This document shows, in pieces, positions 40,168 through 48,195 of a stretch of DNA of 48,195 bases. The DNA comes from Bacillus sp. (in: firmicutes). Its GTDB lineage: Bacteria > Bacillota > Bacilli > Bacillales > Cytobacillaceae. The notes below the pieces were generated by a model. That model was not told where the DNA came from. It did no database searches and was given only the letters and a program-made list of their open reading frames with translations. The stretch's first letter is position 1, and every line of letters begins with the position of its first letter. The stretch covers positions 1-48,195 of the forward strand of contig JAPSHL010000003.1 in assembly GCA_031179905.1 (NCBI GenBank). Reading direction: 5' to 3'. The position numbers were made by a program, and so were the translations under genes.

Positions 40168-41647
40168 TGTTAGTCTTGCATGCATGCTCCTGCTTGCAGG
40201 ATGCAGTGATGAAAAAACTGGTAATAATACGGCAGACGGTGAAAAGGATTCAAATGGTAAAACAGAAATCACCTGGCTAAATATTCTCCATACTGCGTCT
40301 CCACCGACTGATACAATAATAAATGAAATTGAAAAGAAAACGAATTCAGAGATTAAATTCTCATGGATTCCTGATGCTTCAAAAGAAGAACGTATTAATA
40401 CAGCGTTAGCTTCAGACTCATTGGCTGATATTGTTACATTAACGATATTAGAAAATTCTTCAGTCAGAAATGCTTTGAAATCTGGTATGTTCTGGAATAT
40501 TGAAGATTATTTAGAAGAGTTTCCTAACTTAAAAGCTATTCCTAAAGAGATTCGCAAATCAGCTTCGACTGAAGGAAAGCTGTATGGTGTGCCGTTTCAA
40601 AAGGACTTAGCAAGAAATGGCGTTATTCTTCGTAAAGATTGGTTAGATAACTTAGGTCTGGAGGTTCCTAAAACAACTGAAGAATTAATGGAAGTTGCAA
40701 AAGCATTTACAGAGAATGACCCGGATGGCAACGGTAAAGATGATACAACTGGTTTTATGGATCGCAGCGATTTAGTGTATGGAGTATTCAAAACAGTAAG
40801 TTCTTATTTTGGAACACCAAATACTTGGGAGGTGGACTCAAAGGGTAACTTTGTAGCGGAATTTGAAACAGATGGATATATCGAAACAATGGATTATATG
40901 AAAGAATTATATGACAACGGCTGGATTAATAAAGATTTTGCTGTAACAGCTAAGACTGATCAGCAGCAAAACTTTGCACAGGGTAAGGCGGGAATTTATG
41001 TAGGTGCGTTATTTGACGGGAAGAATCTTGAAACAATGGCAGCTGGTATCCAGGATAATATGGAACTTACCTTAGTTAACGATATGACTTCAGAATCCAA
41101 TCCTGAAAGAGCAATTTGGTCTGGAGGTAATGGTATTGGAGGATTATTAGCATTCCCACGTTCAGAAGTTAAGGATGAAAAGGAATTGAAAAGGGTATTA
41201 AAATTCGTTAATGATTTAATAGATAAAGATAGTTATACATTAATGACCTATGGAATTGAGGGCACACATTATAAGCTTAATGATGATGGTGCTTATGAAA
41301 TTATCAATCAGAATTTATGGCAGCAGGAAGTTCAGCCATTTGCATCTTCACGACCTAATGAAACCGGATACAATCTGAAAGACCCAAACCCAATCAAGGC
41401 AGAAGCTGACGAAAAAATTGCGGAAAATGCGGAATATGCAGTTATGAATCCTGCTATTCCATTAGAATCTCCAACTTTTACAACACAAGGCTCTGAATTA
41501 CAAAAGATTATTACAGATGCTACTTTTCAATACATTTTAGGTGATATCTCCCTAAGTGATTTTAAGCAAGCAGTTAAGAATTGGAATGAACAAGGCGGAA
41601 AAACAATTAAAGAAGAATATAAGGAGGCCTATAAAGCTACAAAATAA
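40136..41647 (+). CDS. Sugar ABC transporter substrate-binding lipoprotein, LplA/YtcQ type
   Basis: The protein has 503 residues from ATG 40136, with AAGGAG upstream; a GTG one codon earlier overlaps the spacing. A signal peptide ends in the lipobox LLAGC, so the mature protein is anchored outside. NDPDGNGKDDTTGF is the calcium-binding loop common in LplA-type binding proteins. The large two-lobed CUT1 fold fits oligosaccharides, and the downstream enzymes imply unsaturated rhamnogalacturonan or oligogalacturonide ligands. Confidence 0.9.
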   Translation: MKKPMVSKLASVSLACMLLLAGCSDEKTGNNTADGEKDSNGKTEITWLNILHTASPPTDTIINEIEKKTNSEIKFSWIPDASKEERINTALASDSLADIVTLTILENSSVRNALKSGMFWNIEDYLEEFPNLKAIPKEIRKSASTEGKLYGVPFQKDLARNGVILRKDWLDNLGLEVPKTTEELMEVAKAFTENDPDGNGKDDTTGFMDRSDLVYGVFKTVSSYFGTPNTWEVDSKGNFVAEFETDGYIETMDYMKELYDNGWINKDFAVTAKTDQQQNFAQGKAGIYVGALFDGKNLETMAAGIQDNMELTLVNDMTSESNPERAIWSGGNGIGGLLAFPRSEVKDEKELKRVLKFVNDLIDKDSYTLMTYGIEGTHYKLNDDGAYEIINQNLWQQEVQPFASSRPNETGYNLKDPNPIKAEADEKIAENAEYAVMNPAIPLESPTFTTQGSELQKIITDATFQYILGDISLSDFKQAVKNWNEQGGKTIKEEYKEAYKATK

Positions 41648-41709
41648 TGGTTATTCTCGTGGGTGTTTCTCAAAACGCTAACTTCTGAAATAAAAAAAAG
41701 GAGTAAAAA

Positions 41710-42834
41710 ATGAAAGAACTAAACTGGTCTGTTAAAACAGCGAACTCGATTATGGAGAGACTGCCTCGTTTATATGAAGACAGAGGATACAATGGAAAAT
41801 GGTCCTATGATTATGGAGTCGTATTAAAAGGCTTTGAAAAAGTGTGGAGGCAAACCAGAGATCAGAGCTATTTCAATTATATCAAGGACAATATGGATTA
41901 TTTCATTCAGGAAGATGGTTCTATTCAAGGGTATCACTTAGAAGAATATAATATTGACCATATTAACAACGGGAAGCTTCTATTTGTACTTTATAAGGAG
42001 ACTGGAAAAGAGAAGTATAAAAAAGCTTGTGACTTATTACGGAAACAGTTAGAAAAACATCCTAGAACATCTGAAGGTGTTTTCTGGCATAAACAAATTT
42101 ATCCATATCAAATTTGGCTGGACGGATTGTATATGGGTTCTCCTTTTTATGCAGAATATCAGACAACATTCGCTAATGGCGAAGGTTTAGAGGATATCAT
42201 TCTTCAGTTTAAGCTAAGCTATCAGCATTTACTAGATCAAGAGACAGGTCTGTTATTTCACGCATGGGATGAGAAGAGGGTGCAGCCATGGGCTGATAAA
42301 GTAACAGGGTTATCACAAAATTTCTGGGGTCGTTCAATAGGCTGGTATTTGTTAGCGGTAGTTGATACTTTGGAAATTCTTCCTGAAAAAACTTTGGGTC
42401 GTGATTTTCTAGTCCAAATCTTAGAGAAAACATTACAAGCACTTAGTAAATATCAAGATGAAATGAGCGGTGTTTGGTTTCAGGTCACGGATAAGGGACA
42501 GGAAAAAGGAAATTACTTAGAAGCGTCATGCAGCAGTATGTACGTATATGCAATTGCAAAAGGTATTCGTCTTGGAGTTCTTGATCGAAAAGCATGGGAA
42601 GCACAGTTGAAGAAATCCCATCAAGGTTTATTAGATGAATTTGTCTTATTAACGAAGGAAGGATGGGTGAATTTAAATAAGACTTGTCAGGTTGCTGGAC
42701 TAGGCGGCGCTGATAGTCGGGATGGCTCCTATACGTATTATATTAGTGAACCTATTATTTGTAATGACCAAAAAGGAATAGGAGCATTTTTGCAAGCTTT
42801 AGCTGAATTTGAAGAAGTAATGAAAGAGGTGTAG
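41710..42834 (+). CDS. Unsaturated rhamnogalacturonyl hydrolase, GH105 (YteR-like)
   Basis: The 374-residue protein starts at ATG 41710 after AAAGGAG. GH105 features are WSYDYGVVLKGFEKVW near the N-terminus, IWLDGLYMGSPFYAEY containing the catalytic Asp near 138, and FWGRSIGWYLLAVVDTLE. The enzyme hydrates the double bond of unsaturated galacturonic acid at the non-reducing end of fragments made by pectate or rhamnogalacturonan lyases, which frees the terminal residue. No signal peptide is present, so it acts in the cytosol on imported sugar. Polygalacturonase gene follows by two bases. Confidence 0.92.
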   Translation: MKELNWSVKTANSIMERLPRLYEDRGYNGKWSYDYGVVLKGFEKVWRQTRDQSYFNYIKDNMDYFIQEDGSIQGYHLEEYNIDHINNGKLLFVLYKETGKEKYKKACDLLRKQLEKHPRTSEGVFWHKQIYPYQIWLDGLYMGSPFYAEYQTTFANGEGLEDIILQFKLSYQHLLDQETGLLFHAWDEKRVQPWADKVTGLSQNFWGRSIGWYLLAVVDTLEILPEKTLGRDFLVQILEKTLQALSKYQDEMSGVWFQVTDKGQEKGNYLEASCSSMYVYAIAKGIRLGVLDRKAWEAQLKKSHQGLLDEFVLLTKEGWVNLNKTCQVAGLGGADSRDGSYTYYISEPIICNDQKGIGAFLQALAEFEEVMKEV

Positions 42835-42836
42835 AA

Positions 42837-44171
42837 ATGACTACCTATTTGATCAAAGATTTTGGCGCTCTAAATGATGGTAAATTATGTACTCCCGCAA
42901 TTCAAAAAGCGATTGATGAAGCATATGAAAATGGCGGTGGCACGGTTATTATTCCTGCAGGTGAATTTTTAACTGGAGCGTTATTTTTAAAAGATAATAT
43001 TGAATTGAATTTGTCTAGAGGTGCTGTTTTAAAATTCTCCGATCAGCAGCAGGATTACCCTGTGGTAACTTCTCGTTGGGAGGGTGTTAAACGGGAGGTT
43101 TACGCATCTTGTTTGTTTGCTGAAGAGGCAAAAAATATTTCTGTAACTGGATTTGGCACGATTGATGGAAATGGAATGGAGTGGTGGGAAATATTTCGTA
43201 ATCAGCGGGAGAAACTCGCTTACCCGCGTCCAAAGTTAATCAGTTTTGACGGATGTGAAAATATCACCATTAAAGATGTGACACTAATTAACTCGCCAAG
43301 CTGGACGGTTAATCCCATTCGTTGTAATAATGTGACAATCGACAATGTTTCTATTTTTAATCCATCCGATTCACCGAATACAGATGGAATTGATCCTGAA
43401 TCTTGTTCAAATGTAAGAATCAGCAATTGCCACATTGATGTAGGAGATGACTGTATCGCCATTAAATCCGGAACAGAAGATACTGCAGAACGAGTATCTT
43501 GTGAAAATATCACCATTTCAAACTGTACGATGATTCATGGGCACGGAGCTGTTGTATTTGGCAGTGAAATGAGTGGTGACATCCGAAACGTTACCATTAG
43601 TAACTGTGTTTTCCAGGATACAGATAGAGGAATTCGCCTAAAATCACGCCGGGGACGGGGGGGAGTAATTGAGGACATTCGCATTGACAATATTGTGATG
43701 GAACGAGTGATTTGTCCATTTATATTAAACTTGTATTATTTCTGTGGTCCCCGCGGAAAAGATAAATATGTTTGGGATAAAAATCCTTACCCAATCACAG
43801 ATGAGACACCGATGTTCAGACGTATCCATTTCTCTCATATTACAGCCCGCAATGTCCATGCAGCAGCAGGATTTATTTATGGCTTAGCTGAACAGTATGT
43901 TTCGGAAATTAGCTTTAATCACATCGATATCTCAATGGCTGAAAATGCTATTCCTGGGAAACCGGCGATGATGGCCGGAATCGAGGATATGAATAATCGT
44001 GGTTTTTATGTTGGATTTGCGAAGGACGTCTTATTTAATCGAGTAACAATTGAGAATCATGAAGGTCCGGCATTCCACATTGAATATTCTGAGGATATCG
44101 AGGTAACTCATTGTAAGTCGAAGAATACAAAAGCCGAAGAAGAGCTTCTCAAAGAAGTGAAGGTGAAGTGA
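42837..44171 (+). CDS. Polygalacturonase-family glycoside hydrolase, GH28, cytosolic
   Basis: This 444-residue right-handed beta-helix protein contains all GH28 motifs: NTDGIDP, GDDCIAIKSG (paired catalytic Asp near 203), HGHGAVVFGSEMSG and RGIRLK (family RIK, with Leu in the middle here). No signal peptide is seen, unlike secreted polygalacturonases; exo-acting GH28 enzymes of gut and soil Firmicutes that cut imported oligomers look like this. It may cleave galacturonic acid from oligogalacturonides or rhamnogalacturonan. Its end overlaps the next gene's start. Confidence 0.92.
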   Translation: MTTYLIKDFGALNDGKLCTPAIQKAIDEAYENGGGTVIIPAGEFLTGALFLKDNIELNLSRGAVLKFSDQQQDYPVVTSRWEGVKREVYASCLFAEEAKNISVTGFGTIDGNGMEWWEIFRNQREKLAYPRPKLISFDGCENITIKDVTLINSPSWTVNPIRCNNVTIDNVSIFNPSDSPNTDGIDPESCSNVRISNCHIDVGDDCIAIKSGTEDTAERVSCENITISNCTMIHGHGAVVFGSEMSGDIRNVTISNCVFQDTDRGIRLKSRRGRGGVIEDIRIDNIVMERVICPFILNLYYFCGPRGKDKYVWDKNPYPITDETPMFRRIHFSHITARNVHAAAGFIYGLAEQYVSEISFNHIDISMAENAIPGKPAMMAGIEDMNNRGFYVGFAKDVLFNRVTIENHEGPAFHIEYSEDIEVTHCKSKNTKAEEELLKEVKVK

Positions 44172-45067
44172 AAGACAATCGTCTAAGGCAATTATTTCCA
44201 CTCTTAGGAGACCGTTCAAAACCAGAAACCTTATCTGCCCAGGTAGTTAGGATCGAAAAAAGAAACGGATATTTATTGGAAAGTCTAATGTTGGATTTAA
44301 ATGGTCTGGAAAAGGTGCCGGCTTATTTTGCCAAACCGTTAGAAGCAGATGGTAAATTGCCAACGATCATCTTTAATCATTCTCATGGCGGGAATTTTGA
44401 TCAAGGAAAAGAAGAACTCCTCAATAGCAGTTCTTATTTACAAAACCCCTCATTTGTAGAGGAGATTACAGGACTTGGCTTTGCTGTTTGTTCCATTGAT
44501 ATGTGGGGATTTAATGAGCGTAAAGGGAAACAGGAAAGTGAACTTGTTAAAGAAATGCTCTTGTATGGCCAGACATTATGGGGGATGCGCTTATACGATA
44601 ACATGTCGTTAATGGACTATCTAGAAACGAGGCCGGATGTAGATTCTAGCCGACTTGCAACCATTGGGATGTCAATGGGAGGGTTAATGAGCTGGTGGTT
44701 GGCTGCACTGGATGAGCGAATTAAAGTCACTGTAGACATAGCTGGGCAGGTTCATATCGAGACACTGATTCAAAAACGCGGTTTGGACCATCACGGTTTC
44801 TACTATTATGTGCCTGGTTTCTTAAAACATGTTTCCACTTTGGCAGTTCAAGAACTGATTGTGCCGAGACCTCGCCTAAGCTTGGCAGGCAGGGATGACA
44901 GGCTGTGTCCAATAGAAGGAGCACAATTTTTAAACGAACAATTGCAGAAATTATATGCTAACCAACAGGTTCCTCAAAACTTTGAAGGCTATGTGCTCAC
45001 GGGAGGGCATCAAGAAACAAGGGAGATGAGGGCATTATGGATGACATTCTTAAAGAAACATCTGTAA
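44168..45067 (+). CDS. Alpha/beta hydrolase, probable carbohydrate esterase
   Basis: The protein has 299 residues from GTG 44168, overlapping the GH28 stop as GTGA. NHSHGGNFDQGKEELL forms the oxyanion region, TIGMSMGGLMSWWL the GxSxG nucleophile elbow, AGRDDRLCP the Asp position and TGGHQETREM the His. The overall layout is like dienelactone-hydrolase and acetyl-xylan-esterase families. A role in removing acetyl or feruloyl groups from imported pectin fragments is inferred only from position. No signal peptide. Confidence 0.8.
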   Translation: MKDNRLRQLFPLLGDRSKPETLSAQVVRIEKRNGYLLESLMLDLNGLEKVPAYFAKPLEADGKLPTIIFNHSHGGNFDQGKEELLNSSSYLQNPSFVEEITGLGFAVCSIDMWGFNERKGKQESELVKEMLLYGQTLWGMRLYDNMSLMDYLETRPDVDSSRLATIGMSMGGLMSWWLAALDERIKVTVDIAGQVHIETLIQKRGLDHHGFYYYVPGFLKHVSTLAVQELIVPRPRLSLAGRDDRLCPIEGAQFLNEQLQKLYANQQVPQNFEGYVLTGGHQETREMRALWMTFLKKHL

Positions 45068-45960
45068 AGAGTTTAATTGTTGGCAAACATGAAATTTGTG
45101 ATTTTCCAAGTATCCAAACGGCATTAGACCATTGGAATGATGAAAAAGGGCCATTAGAGTTAACGATTTTGAGTGGAGAATACCATGAAAACATCCTTCT
45201 GTATCAATCGGACATTTCTATAATTGGAGTCGGTACGGTAAAGATTATAGGAAACCGGTATGCGTTACAGAAAAATAAACAACTGGAGGAAATAGGGACC
45301 TTTAAAACAGCTACTTTTTTTATCAATGGTTCTAATATATCAATCGAAAATATAGAAATAATCAATAATGCAGGGCCAGGAGAAGAGGTAGGTCAGGCTG
45401 TGGCTCTATATAATGAAGGAACCAATGTTACGTTTAAGAATTGTTCCTTTAAAGGCTATCAGGACACCATTTGTCTTGGACCATTGCCGGAATTGCAAAA
45501 GAACGGTCAATTATTTTCTACACCTGAAATAAAGACATATTTTATTGAGCACAGCTGTCATTTTAGTGAATGTTATATCGAGGGAACGGTTGATTTTATT
45601 TTTGGCGGTGGCGAAGCAGTTTTTCAAAGCTGTGAAATTAAATCATTAAAAAGACCAAATAACGAAGCAGGATATATAACAGCCGCATCCACTCCTGAGG
45701 GGAAGAATGGCTTGTATTTCGAACACTGTTTTATAACGGCAGAAAAAGATGTTGCAAATGTTTTTTTAGGTAGACCGTGGCGCTCGTATGCAAAAACTAC
45801 TTTTGCAAATTGCCTAGTCGGCAGGCATATTCATCCTGCTAGATGGGATGATTGGGATAATCATAACAACAGAAAAACGGCTACGTATAAAGAATATAAA
45901 AATTTCTATCATTCTAAAAAACAGTTAAAAATTCTGGACTGGATCACTTTTATTGAATAG
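45037..45960 (+). CDS. Pectin methylesterase, CE8, without signal peptide
   Basis: The 307-residue protein starts at ATG 45037 inside the preceding gene, with GATGAGGG upstream. The beta-helix active site is intact: GYQDTICLG (Gln and Asp), GTVDFIFGGGEAVF (second Asp) and FLGRPWRSYAKTTF (Arg and Trp). It removes methyl groups from galacturonic acid, releasing methanol. Pectinesterases are usually secreted, but this one begins MDDILKETSVKSL with no export signal, so it would demethylate imported oligomers before GH28 and GH105 act. Full family length. Confidence 0.9.
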   Translation: MDDILKETSVKSLIVGKHEICDFPSIQTALDHWNDEKGPLELTILSGEYHENILLYQSDISIIGVGTVKIIGNRYALQKNKQLEEIGTFKTATFFINGSNISIENIEIINNAGPGEEVGQAVALYNEGTNVTFKNCSFKGYQDTICLGPLPELQKNGQLFSTPEIKTYFIEHSCHFSECYIEGTVDFIFGGGEAVFQSCEIKSLKRPNNEAGYITAASTPEGKNGLYFEHCFITAEKDVANVFLGRPWRSYAKTTFANCLVGRHIHPARWDDWDNHNNRKTATYKEYKNFYHSKKQLKILDWITFIE

Positions 45961-45975
45961 AGAGGAATTAGGAGA

Positions 45976-46437
45976 ATGAAGCGAAAATGGGAAGTAATCA
46001 TTGGCTTAGCAGGTGTGATACTTTGTGTGATTTTATTGGGCGGTTTTTCGTTGACTATTACCTCAATGGAGGAAAAAGCTTTTGCGGAAACAGTCTTTCC
46101 AATTTTGCAGGAGAATGTTTCTGAAAACTATATTTCTGAGAGCTTCGAAGCAGTGAAAACATTGGCTGTATGGTTTGGGGTTACTCTGTTGATTGTGCTA
46201 GTTATGGCACTGCCAGCTACAGTATTCATTTGGAGAGACAGGTATCCTAAATGGGCGGCTTTCCTCTATCTAGCAGCTGGTCTAGCCACTTTAATTGGAA
46301 CCCAATTGATTGCTTTCCCTTTAGCTTTTCTCTTTTTTATAGCAGCATGCTTATGTTTATTTAGAAAAATAAAGAAAAGTGAAGGAGCAAAATATGTATC
46401 GAACAAAAGTCATAAATCCAATATTGCCCGGATTTAA
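45976..46437 (+). CDS. DUF4064-like small membrane protein
   Basis: This 153-residue protein has four hydrophobic segments and resembles DUF4064 proteins: KRKWEVIIGLAGVILCVILL at the start, a polar outside loop of about 40 residues, and helices around WFGVTLLIVLVMALP, FLYLAAGLATLIGTQ and AFPLAFLFFIAACLCLF. Function unknown. It lies 15 bases after the pectinesterase gene and overlaps the GH43 gene by 44 bases, so it belongs to the operon, though a link with pectin breakdown is not evident. Confidence 0.7.
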   Translation: MKRKWEVIIGLAGVILCVILLGGFSLTITSMEEKAFAETVFPILQENVSENYISESFEAVKTLAVWFGVTLLIVLVMALPATVFIWRDRYPKWAAFLYLAAGLATLIGTQLIAFPLAFLFFIAACLCLFRKIKKSEGAKYVSNKSHKSNIARI

Positions 46438-47959
46438 TCCAGACCCGAATGTCCTTAGAGTAGAGGATACTTATTATATTGCTGTTTCTTCTTTTGAATG
46501 GCTGCCGGGAGTACGTATCTATCAATCAAAGGATTTAGTCAATTGGGAGCATGATACAGATATTTTAACAGATCAAGTAAATTTACGGGGGAACCCTCAA
46601 AACGGAAGTATCTGGGCTCCGCAAATAAGTTATGCGGATGGATTATTTTATCTTCTCTATACGGATGTGAAAAGTACTAAACGGCCATTTAAAGATTCCC
46701 ATAATTATTTAATTACCGCCCCGAGTATGAAAGGACCTTGGTCAAAGCCGGTGTATTTAAATAGCAGCGGCTTTGATCCATCTTTATACCATGATACTGA
46801 TGGACGCAAGTGGTTGTTAAATGAAATCTGGGATTATCGTATCACAACAGGAAATAAATCGGCTGGAATTATAATGCAGGAATTTGACGCTGCGAATCAG
46901 GCTTTAATCGGACCTGTCTTTAAAATTTTTGATGGAACAGAATTGGCCAAAACAGAAGCGCCTCATATTTACCATCACGGTGATTTTTACTATTTAATTA
47001 CTGCAGAAGGTGGTACTGGATCAGGGCACGCCGTAACAGTATGCAGGTCGAAGGAGATTACGGGTCCATATGAGTTGGATCCCCAATATCCAATGTTGAC
47101 AGCAAGTGATAAACCCGATTCCCGATTGCAATGTTCTGGTCATGGCAGCATTATCCAAACGTCAACAGGAAATTGGTATATGGTCTATTTATGTACACGG
47201 CCATTGCATGGGAATGCTGCTATCTTGGGACGAGAAACTGCCATCCAGGAGGTATATTGGACAGAAGACGGCTGGCTGCGATTAGTCGACGGTGGCAATG
47301 GTCCGCTGTTAGAAACAGAAATCGTTACTATCGATAAGATAGAACAAAGAAAAAATACCAATTTTAAAGATGATTTTAACGGTGCTCTTGAAAAAGAGTG
47401 GAATACACTGCGGATTTTGGCAGATGAAACATGGTGCGATTTAAAGAGTCGTAACGGATATTTACGATTGTTCTCTGGTGATTCCATCCAATCTTTATTT
47501 GAGCATCATATACTTGCCGTCCGCCAAAAAGATTTTCATTTCAAGGTTGTAACCAAGTTAGATTACACTCCAAAAACGTTTAATCAAATGGCAGGTTTAC
47601 TATTGTATCTTAACGATAGTAACTATCTGTATGCCTACTTAACTTATGATGAAACATACGGCCGCGTCATTCGCCTAATGAAATGTGCAGCTGGAGAATT
47701 TTTATTAAATCCAGTGGTTATACAGGCTGAACAAGGTGAGGTAGAGTTTAAGGCAGAAGTGAATGGTCCTGTTGCTAATTTTTATTATCGAATGGAAAGT
47801 AAGGATACTTATCAGGAAATCGGGGAAGCTCAGGATGTGTTGTTCCTTTCAGGAGGATTTACAGGAAACTTTGTAGGGATTGCTGTCCACGATATGGACC
47901 GAAAAGCTGGCTCTTATGCAGATTTTGAATATTTTAAGTATCAAGGATTAGATAGCTAA
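46394..47959 (+). CDS. GH43 family glycosidase (beta-xylosidase/arabinofuranosidase, XynB-like)
   Basis: The protein has 521 residues from ATG 46394, with GAAGGAG before it. The five-bladed propeller carries the three acidic residues: Asp in FNPDPNVLR near 16, Asp in SGFDPSLYHD near 127 and Glu in TEAPHIYHH near 187. A C-terminal beta-sandwich of about 200 residues follows (from roughly 315), as in XynB-type enzymes. It releases xylose or arabinose from oligosaccharide side chains, here probably arabinan or xylogalacturonan decorations of pectin. No signal peptide. A strong terminator follows. Confidence 0.9.
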   Translation: MYRTKVINPILPGFNPDPNVLRVEDTYYIAVSSFEWLPGVRIYQSKDLVNWEHDTDILTDQVNLRGNPQNGSIWAPQISYADGLFYLLYTDVKSTKRPFKDSHNYLITAPSMKGPWSKPVYLNSSGFDPSLYHDTDGRKWLLNEIWDYRITTGNKSAGIIMQEFDAANQALIGPVFKIFDGTELAKTEAPHIYHHGDFYYLITAEGGTGSGHAVTVCRSKEITGPYELDPQYPMLTASDKPDSRLQCSGHGSIIQTSTGNWYMVYLCTRPLHGNAAILGRETAIQEVYWTEDGWLRLVDGGNGPLLETEIVTIDKIEQRKNTNFKDDFNGALEKEWNTLRILADETWCDLKSRNGYLRLFSGDSIQSLFEHHILAVRQKDFHFKVVTKLDYTPKTFNQMAGLLLYLNDSNYLYAYLTYDETYGRVIRLMKCAAGEFLLNPVVIQAEQGEVEFKAEVNGPVANFYYRMESKDTYQEIGEAQDVLFLSGGFTGNFVGIAVHDMDRKAGSYADFEYFKYQGLDS

Positions 47960-47980
47960 TAATTTTGGGGCGGATATGTT

Positions 47981-48019
47981 AGAGAAGTAATTTGCTACTG
48001 CAAATTACTTCTCTTTTTT
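47981..48019 (+). terminator. Strong intrinsic terminator
   Basis: A 14-15 bp stem (47981-47995 with 48000-48014) is followed by six T. It ends the GH105-to-GH43 operon. Confidence 0.9.
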
Positions 48020-48117
48020 GTACTCACAAGGTTTATTATTCTGCTTTATGGATATGTTTTTATATAAGCGTAAAAATTGAAAAGAGTTGGAAGCCTTAAA
48101 TTAAATGGAGGAGAAAA

Positions 48118-48195
48118 ATGAAAAAGAAAGTTACCATCATTGGCGGTGCTGGGACAATTGGAACAATTTTATATCAGGGTCTCCGCAGTAAATAC
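48118..48195 (+). CDS. NAD-dependent epimerase/dehydratase family protein (uronate-dehydrogenase-like), N-terminus only
   Basis: Only 26 residues are visible before the window ends. ATG 48118 follows TGGAGGAG. The peptide starts MKKKVTIIGGAGTIGTIL, an NAD(P)-binding GxxGxxG loop of extended short-chain dehydrogenases. At the end of a galacturonic-acid-releasing locus a uronate dehydrogenase is plausible, but the fragment is too short to decide. Confidence 0.55.
   Translation, partial: MKKKVTIIGGAGTIGTILYQGLRSKY

Noticed and set aside
41648-41709. Possible cre site (TCAAAACGCTAACT) before the GH105 gene
   Set aside because: Two mismatches at conserved end positions; too weak to list.
1-48195. 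CRISPR array, prophage, insertion sequence, tRNA or rRNA
   Set aside because: No regularly spaced repeats, transposase or integrase frames, phage structural genes, or tRNA/rRNA-like segments were recognised on either strand.

Overview
The window is low-GC DNA from a Gram-positive, endospore-forming member of the Bacillaceae. The evidence is strong AGGAGG-type ribosome binding sites, CotF-type spore coat genes, a Bce-type antimicrobial-peptide module, a YesS-type regulator and catabolite-repression (cre) sites. The genus cannot be fixed from the sequence. No rRNA or tRNA gene was seen.

Left part (1-13.5 kb). A truncated VanW-domain gene is followed by the wreck of a regulator/ABC-exporter operon, a methyltransferase and an MFS transporter. 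From about 3.66 to 13.43 kb lies what looks like a catabolic island for a small hydroxy-acid or acid sugar. It holds an RraA-type lyase, two paralogous NAD-dependent beta-hydroxyacid dehydrogenases, a CitMHS transporter, a TerC-family exporter, a lone PTS IIA protein, a class II aldolase-fold protein, a four-carbon acid-sugar kinase (DUF1537), a LysR regulator and an Asp/Glu-racemase-fold protein. The second dehydrogenase has Leu where the first has the catalytic Tyr, and the aldolase has Ser at one metal-binding His. This suggests a modified tetronate-type route: oxidation without decarboxylation, phosphorylation, then cleavage or decarboxylation. A shared motif recurs upstream of both dehydrogenases and the LysR gene.

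Middle part (13.5-33.9 kb). This holds an uncharacterised membrane protein, a 693-residue protein with a possible TerD-like C-terminal domain, a tandem hairpin element that may be a small RNA, and a predicted type I toxin/antitoxin pair. Then come a decayed siderophore-esterase gene, a CBO0543-family membrane protein, a chemotaxis receptor with a sigma-D-like promoter, a lipoprotein alpha-carbonic anhydrase and two split-CotF gene pairs. An alcohol dehydrogenase, an Rrf2/NmrA/FMN-reductase redox locus and a BceRSAB-like module with a clear BceR-type operator follow. After the remains of an SDR gene and a divergent TetR gene come a 3-hydroxyacyl-CoA dehydrogenase and a second LysR gene.

Right part (34-48.2 kb). 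This is a pectin/rhamnogalacturonan utilisation locus: a rhamnogalacturonan acetylesterase, a membrane AraC regulator of YesS type, a CUT1-type ABC importer (two divergently placed permeases and a lipoprotein binding protein, no ATPase gene), a YesL-family protein, GH105, GH28, an alpha/beta hydrolase, a CE8 pectin methylesterase, a DUF4064 protein, a GH43 enzyme and the start of an NAD-dependent epimerase/uronate-dehydrogenase-like gene. None of the enzymes shows a signal peptide, so oligosaccharides are probably imported and dismantled inside the cell. Three cre-like sites in the rhgT-yesS interval and one perfect site between the permeases point to CcpA control.
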